Source of the DNA: Tissierellia bacterium
Lineage (GTDB): Bacteria > Bacillota > Clostridia > Tissierellales > Sedimentibacteraceae
Direction of reading: 5' to 3'
DNA: 35,680 nucleotides
Assembly: GCA_012843025.1 (NCBI GenBank)
Contig: DURT01000021.1
Span: 1-35,680, forward strand
The notes under the pieces were generated by a model that saw only the letters and a list, made by a program, of their open reading frames with translations, had not been told where the DNA came from and made no database searches. Positions 32,274 to 35,680 of this stretch are shown here, piece after piece. The position numbers and the translations under genes are program-made. Position 1 is the stretch's first letter. Each line of letters starts with the position of its first letter.

Positions 32274-32302
32274 AGTATATATTAGTAGTATTTGTTTTGC
32301 AA
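32274..32302 (-). promoter_or_regulatory. Promoter of the plsX-acpP operon
   Basis: TTGCAA and TATACT are 17 bases apart on the minus strand, about 30 bases before plsX and just after the rpmF terminator. The -10 box lies within two direct copies of TACTAAT (32272-32288), which resemble half of a FapR site but are not arranged as an inverted repeat. Confidence 0.6.
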
Positions 32303-32303
32303 T

Positions 32304-32332
32304 AAAAAAATAGTGCCATGCACTATTTTTTA
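32304..32332 (-). terminator. Strong terminator after rpmF
   Basis: AAAAAATAGTGC and GCACTATTTTTT pair perfectly over 12 bases with a 3-base loop, ending in a run of T on the minus strand, directly after the rpmF stop. Confidence 0.88.
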
Positions 32333-32336
32333 AGCT

Positions 32337-32516
32337 TTATTCAACAACCACCACTTCTTTGCCGTCATAAAATCCACAAGCTTTGCATACTCTGTGAGGA
32401 AGTTTTGGTTCATGACATTGTGGACATTCCATTAAATTTGGAGCAGTTAACTTAGCGTTGGCTGATCTTCTTGAATCTCTTTTGGCTTTGGAAGTTTTTC
32501 TCTTAGGTACTGCCAT
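32337..32516 (-). CDS. rpmF: 50S ribosomal protein L32
   Basis: A 59-residue protein starting [20 protein letters not shown], the standard L32 N-terminus, with two zinc-binding CxxC pairs (CPQC at residues 31-34 and CKAC at 44-47). So it is the zinc-containing form of L32. It is preceded by AGGAGGTGTAG. It lies 12 bases after yceD, and the yceD-rpmF pairing is conserved across bacteria. A terminator follows. Confidence 0.97.
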   Translation of the reverse strand: MAVPKRKTSKAKRDSRRSANAKLTAPNLMECPQCHEPKLPHRVCKACGFYDGKEVVVVE

Positions 32517-32528
32517 CTCTACACCTCC

Positions 32529-33026
32529 TTAATTCTTTAACAGATTTTTTAATTTATCAAATCGGGGATCCGTTAAATGGTTTTCGCACTGACAACTTTC
32601 ATTATTTAAATTAACTCCGCAATTAGGGCATATTCCTTTGCAATCCTTGCTGCACAGGGATTTCATTGGCATTGATAAGTAAATCAACTGCTTTATTCCT
32701 TCATCCATTATTACGGTTCCATCTTTTAAAACAAATTGCATTTCATCAGATTCTTCATCTTCCTTCGGTACAATTATGGCCTGAAATTTATTTTCTGCTG
32801 TATTTTCAAATTCTTTCAGACATCTTGCACATTTATCTTTAAATGTATATTTAACTGTACCTGTAAAGTATAAATCTTCTCCACTTTTGAATATTTCTCC
32901 CGTTAATTGGATATTCCCGTCAAGATTTGTATTTGACAAAAATTCTTTGTCATCAACAATTAGATTTTCCTTTACTTTTAAGGACAGAGCATCAGATGAT
33001 AGAAATTTGCTTATTTTAATCTTCAT
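32529..33026 (-). CDS. yceD: YceD-like DUF177 metal-binding protein
   Basis: The 165-residue protein belongs to DUF177. It has CARCLKEF (about residue 68) and a C-terminal knuckle CSKDCKGICPNCGVNLN (about 127-143) with further Cys residues after it, so a zinc site is likely. DUF177 proteins are encoded next to rpmF and are linked to 23S rRNA accumulation and 50S assembly. It starts right after a perfect promoter and is cotranscribed with rpmF. Confidence 0.93.
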   Translation of the reverse strand: MKIKISKFLSSDALSLKVKENLIVDDKEFLSNTNLDGNIQLTGEIFKSGEDLYFTGTVKYTFKDKCARCLKEFENTAENKFQAIIVPKEDEESDEMQFVLKDGTVIMDEGIKQLIYLSMPMKSLCSKDCKGICPNCGVNLNNESCQCENHLTDPRFDKLKNLLKN

Positions 33027-33053
33027 AGTATCACCCTTTTATTCGCAGAGTTA

Positions 33054-33082
33054 ATTATATGAGAAATAAAAATGTTTGTCAA
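33054..33082 (-). promoter_or_regulatory. Perfect consensus promoter of yceD-rpmF
   Basis: The minus strand shows exact TTGACA and TATAAT with exactly 17 bases between them, about 30 bases upstream of yceD and within the 61-base gap after ackA. Confidence 0.9.
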
Positions 33083-33087
33083 GAAGT

Positions 33088-34284
33088 TTATTTTTTTGCT
33101 AATTTTTTAGTATCTCTTGCTATCATTAATTCTTCGTTTGTAGGTATAACAAATACTTTTACTTTTGAGCCGTCTTTTGATATTTCAGCTTCTTTTCCTC
33201 TTATGTTGTTCTTTTCATCATCTATTTCAACGCCTAAGAATTCTAAGCCTTTGCACACTTCTTTTCTTGCTGGTGCTGAATTTTCTCCCAAGCCTGCAGT
33301 GAACACTAATACATCTAATCCGCCCATAGCTGCTGCATAGGAACCTATGTATTTTCTTACTGTATAAGCAAATTTATCTAAGGCTAATTGAGCTCTTTTA
33401 TTTCCTTGTTCAGCTGCGCTTTCAATATCTCTGAAGTCGCTGCTTACTCCTGATATACCTAGTACACCAGATTTTTTATTCATTAAATCATCAACTTGTT
33501 CACTGGTTAAATTCTTTTTGTTCATTAAGAATGTAACTATTGCAGGGTCTATATCTCCACATCTCGTTCCCATTACAAGTCCTTCAAGAGGTGTCATTCC
33601 CATACTTGTATCAAAGGATTTTCCGTCTTTTATTGCTGTAAGGCTTGCACCGTTTCCTAAGTGGCAAGTTACTATTTTAGTTCCTTCAAGGCTTTTGCCT
33701 GTAAGTTCTGCAACTCTTTCAGAAACATATTTATGTGAAGTACCGTGGAAACCGTATCTTCTGATTTTCATTTCCTCATAAAGTTCGTAAGGTAGAGGAT
33801 ATATATAGGATACAGGGTCCATAGTCTGGTGGAATGCCGTATCAAATACTCCTACCATGGGTACTGATGGTAATAATTCCTTGCATGCTTCAATACCGAT
33901 TATATTGGGAGGATTGTGAAGTGGTGCTAAACTGATGCACTCTTTCATTGCTTCAATAACTTCATCGTCAATTAAAACTGAACTTGCAAACTTTTCTCCT
34001 CCATGAACCACTCGGTGTCCTACTGCATCAATTTCGTCTATTGATTTTACTGCTCCGTAGTTAGCATCTAACAGAGTTTTTAGAACTAAATTGATAGCAT
34101 CTTTGTGGTTCTTCATAGGTTCTTCGATTACGACTTTATCCAAGCCGGCTTTTTCGTGTTTTAAAACACTTCCTTCAATTCCTATTCTTTCAACTAAACC
34201 TTTAGCTAAGACACTTTCATCATTCATATTAATTAATTGATATTTTAGTGATGAACTGCCACAGTTAATTACTAATACATTCAT
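33088..34284 (-). CDS. ackA: Acetate kinase
   Basis: Acetate kinase makes ATP from acetyl phosphate in fermentation. The 398-residue protein begins [16 protein letters not shown] and contains [12 protein letters not shown] (about residue 85), [10 protein letters not shown] (about 147), [13 protein letters not shown] (about 174), [17 protein letters not shown] (about 205), and the C-terminal [14 protein letters not shown] (about 323) and [12 protein letters not shown]. All ASKHA-fold motifs are present. GGAGG precedes the ATG. No pta gene is in the window. Confidence 0.98.
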   Translation of the reverse strand: MNVLVINCGSSSLKYQLINMNDESVLAKGLVERIGIEGSVLKHEKAGLDKVVIEEPMKNHKDAINLVLKTLLDANYGAVKSIDEIDAVGHRVVHGGEKFASSVLIDDEVIEAMKECISLAPLHNPPNIIGIEACKELLPSVPMVGVFDTAFHQTMDPVSYIYPLPYELYEEMKIRRYGFHGTSHKYVSERVAELTGKSLEGTKIVTCHLGNGASLTAIKDGKSFDTSMGMTPLEGLVMGTRCGDIDPAIVTFLMNKKNLTSEQVDDLMNKKSGVLGISGVSSDFRDIESAAEQGNKRAQLALDKFAYTVRKYIGSYAAAMGGLDVLVFTAGLGENSAPARKEVCKGLEFLGVEIDDEKNNIRGKEAEISKDGSKVKVFVIPTNEELMIARDTKKLAKK

Positions 34285-34312
34285 ATTATTCCTCCATAAG
34301 TTTAATATATTA

Positions 34313-34337
34313 AATCAAAGGTTAATTTCCTTTGATT
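34313..34337 (-). terminator. Hairpin overlapping the cobC stop codon, possible terminator
   Basis: AATCAAAGG (34313-34321) and CCTTTGATT (34329-34337) pair perfectly with a 7-base loop and include the cobC stop region. What follows on the minus strand is A/T-rich (TAATATATT) but not a clean U-tract, so termination may be partial. Confidence 0.4.
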
Positions 34338-34894
34338 ATTCTATCAATTTTTTTGTTTTTTAGCACAAGTATATCACAGTTTGAAATGTTATAATCCCAC
34401 ACAGTTGAACTATCGGCTATATTAAGATATAACAGTATGGACTGAATTACTCCGAAATGAGTAACGATTAAAGAATTGAGAGGAACATTGTCCACAAAAG
34501 ATGAAATTCTTTTAATTATGTCTTTATACCCTTCCCCTTCAGGAAAAATATATTCATGTTTATTCTTTATCCATTTTTGGCTTTCCTCTTCATACTCTTC
34601 CTCAATTTCTTCCCAGGTCATATTTTCGAAGATGCCAAAATTTACTTCTTTCAAACTGTTTTCAATAATTATTTCTTCTTTAGGATAACCTATTATGCTG
34701 CTTATTATTTCGGCAGTTTTTTTAGCCCTTGTAAGGGGACTTGAATAAATCCTAAGTATTTTTTCATCTATTAATCTGTTTCCAGCTGCTATAGCTTGCT
34801 TTTTTCCTCGCTCTGATAGTTCAACATCCGTAATGCCGCTAAATCTTTTAGTAACATTTGCTTCTGATTCCCCATGCCGAATTAAGTATAACAT
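34322..34894 (-). CDS. cobC: Alpha-ribazole phosphatase-like histidine phosphatase
   Basis: The 190-residue protein is a phosphoglycerate-mutase-fold phosphatase. The catalytic signature LIRHGESEAN sets His7; SSPLTRAKKTAEII holds the second phosphate-binding Arg, SLKEVNFGIFENMTWEEI the acid, and VTHFGVIQSILL the second His. Directly after cobS (2-base gap) the most likely job is CobC, which removes the 5'-phosphate from alpha-ribazole phosphate or adenosylcobalamin phosphate in vitamin B12 assembly. Family alone would not fix that substrate; context does. Confidence 0.85.
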   Translation of the reverse strand: MLYLIRHGESEANVTKRFSGITDVELSERGKKQAIAAGNRLIDEKILRIYSSPLTRAKKTAEIISSIIGYPKEEIIIENSLKEVNFGIFENMTWEEIEEEYEEESQKWIKNKHEYIFPEGEGYKDIIKRISSFVDNVPLNSLIVTHFGVIQSILLYLNIADSSTVWDYNISNCDILVLKNKKIDRIIKGN

Positions 34895-34896
34895 AA

Positions 34897-35631
34897 CTAC
34901 CTCGCTAAAAAAAGTACCAATATCATAAAAATAATTTGACTTACTTCAGTAACAAATCCACAGGTATCACCTGTCATGCCCCCTATCTTTTCTTCTATTA
35001 AGGTTGAAATAAAGTAGGATAGAGCAATTGTAGAAAAGGATGCCGTAAATATAACTAATCTATTAGGAGTTAGTATTGAAAACATAAATAGAATCAAGAG
35101 ATTTGCAAATAATACTTTACTATCTATATTTTCTATAAAGGCAGTACCCATACCCCTTGTATTCTTGGCATACTTTTTATTCCAGCAAGCCATTATGGTA
35201 CAGGCCCTTCCTACAACAGGCATCATAAAAACGGTAGAAAGGTAACTGTAGGAAAAAAGCACAAATTGTGAAAGTATAACTAGTATAAGGGTTATTACTC
35301 CAAAGGCACCTATATGGGAATCACTCATTATTTCGAAAATTTTATCGCCTGTTCTGCCAGAAAAGATGCCGTCAGAAGTATCTGCGGCCCCATCCATGTG
35401 AATTCCTCCAGTTATAAGAATATAAGCCAAGGTTAAAATTAGCCCTCTTATAAAGGGAATATAAATCTTGTTAAAAACAATATAAATAACACACAGTAGA
35501 AACCCTATTACAGCCCCTGTAAGTGTGTAAAGATTTAATGCTTTTATAAAATTTTCTTCTCTATATTCAATTTTTTTCCCTACAGGTATACGAGTGAAAA
35601 ATGAAATAAGGGTTAAAAATCCTGAGGCCAT
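34897..35631 (-). CDS. cobS: Adenosylcobinamide-GDP ribazoletransferase CobS
   Basis: CobS joins alpha-ribazole to adenosylcobinamide-GDP in the membrane, the last joining step of cobalamin synthesis. The 244-residue protein begins FLTLISFFTRIPVG and has the acidic metal-binding motif GGIHMDGAADTSDGIFSGR (about residues 75-93), then about five hydrophobic helices and the ending GGMTGDTCGFVTEVSQIIFM, both hallmarks of CobS. Its start overlaps the 3' end of the upstream partial gene by 19 bases. Confidence 0.96.
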   Translation of the reverse strand: MASGFLTLISFFTRIPVGKKIEYREENFIKALNLYTLTGAVIGFLLCVIYIVFNKIYIPFIRGLILTLAYILITGGIHMDGAADTSDGIFSGRTGDKIFEIMSDSHIGAFGVITLILVILSQFVLFSYSYLSTVFMMPVVGRACTIMACWNKKYAKNTRGMGTAFIENIDSKVLFANLLILFMFSILTPNRLVIFTASFSTIALSYFISTLIEEKIGGMTGDTCGFVTEVSQIIFMILVLFLAR

Positions 35632-35680
35632 TTTATCATTTCCCCTTTGTGCTTCAACTTAACAGGTATTCCAGAAAAAA
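35613..35680 (-). CDS. cobU: C-terminal end of a partial gene, probably cobU
   Basis: From the window edge an open frame encodes FSGIPVKLKHKGEMIKWPQD plus a Phe, then TAA, and overlaps the cobS start. The GIPVKLK piece resembles the C-terminal strand of CobU (adenosylcobinamide kinase/guanylyltransferase), which normally precedes cobS. Only about 22 codons are present, so this is inference from context and a short similarity. A second frame ends earlier and is less convincing. Confidence 0.45.
   Translation of the reverse strand, partial: FSGIPVKLKHKGEMIKWPQDF

Noticed and set aside
32272-32288. A FapR operator upstream of plsX
   Set aside because: Only TACTAAT halves in the same direction are present; the inverted arrangement needed for a FapR dimer is missing.

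Overview
This window is a low-GC chromosomal segment from an anaerobic Firmicute, most likely a clostridial or Tissierellia-type organism. The evidence is the A/T-rich codon use, strong GGAGG-type ribosome binding sites, consensus TTGACA/TATAAT promoters, and the gene order plsX-acpP-rnc-smc-ftsY-ylxM-ffh-rpsP-khpA-rimM-trmD-rplS-rbgA-rnhB, which is the classical Firmicute order. An acetate kinase, an iron alcohol dehydrogenase, a ferredoxin-nitroreductase and a secreted flavin reductase fit a fermentative or anaerobically respiring life. Almost every gene is on the minus strand, so the window is best read from right to left. No CRISPR array, tRNA, rRNA, insertion sequence or prophage gene was seen. 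Layout from right to left: (a) 35680-34313, the end of a cobalamin nucleotide-loop assembly cluster (probable cobU tail, cobS, cobC). (b) 34284-32304, ackA, then yceD-rpmF from a perfect consensus promoter, closed by a strong terminator. (c) 32302-18900, the housekeeping supercluster: fatty-acid/phospholipid genes (plsX, acpP), RNase III, an Elp3-like radical SAM gene overlapping both rnc and smc, chromosome condensation (smc), the signal recognition particle pathway (ftsY, ylxM, ffh), and ribosome and translation genes (rpsP, khpA, rimM, trmD, rplS, rbgA) ending with rnhB. An iron alcohol dehydrogenase follows and the run ends at a 19-bp-stem hairpin terminator near 17567-17613. (d) 17465-15243, a small membrane-protein operon (DUF2975, a YozG-like HTH regulator, DUF4173) from a strong promoter. 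(e) 15175-13227, a CsaA-like tRNA-binding protein, then a PadR regulator with a large palindromic operator and its DUF2812 membrane-protein partner. (f) 9804-13332, the only plus-strand block: an alpha/beta hydrolase with a ferredoxin-nitroreductase, and a lipoprotein with an FMN-attachment domain fused to a fumarate-reductase-type flavoprotein. (g) 9642-3085, a sensor diguanylate cyclase translationally coupled to the SbcCD nuclease genes. (h) 3048-1, an E2-like acyltransferase lacking the usual catalytic histidine, a ProX-type prolyl-tRNA editing protein, and the truncated N-terminal part of a superfamily 1 helicase. Nothing in the window is clearly a new multi-gene defence or mobile system. 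The items most worth a second look are the collision of the DUF2812 gene with the reductase gene (a protein tail translated from antisense sequence), the PadR operator, the extracytoplasmic flavinylated reductase, and two kinds of short dispersed repeats inside the housekeeping supercluster: a family of GGGGACATT palindromes and a 31-nt duplication (28 of 31 identical) at the 3' ends of ffh and rbgA.
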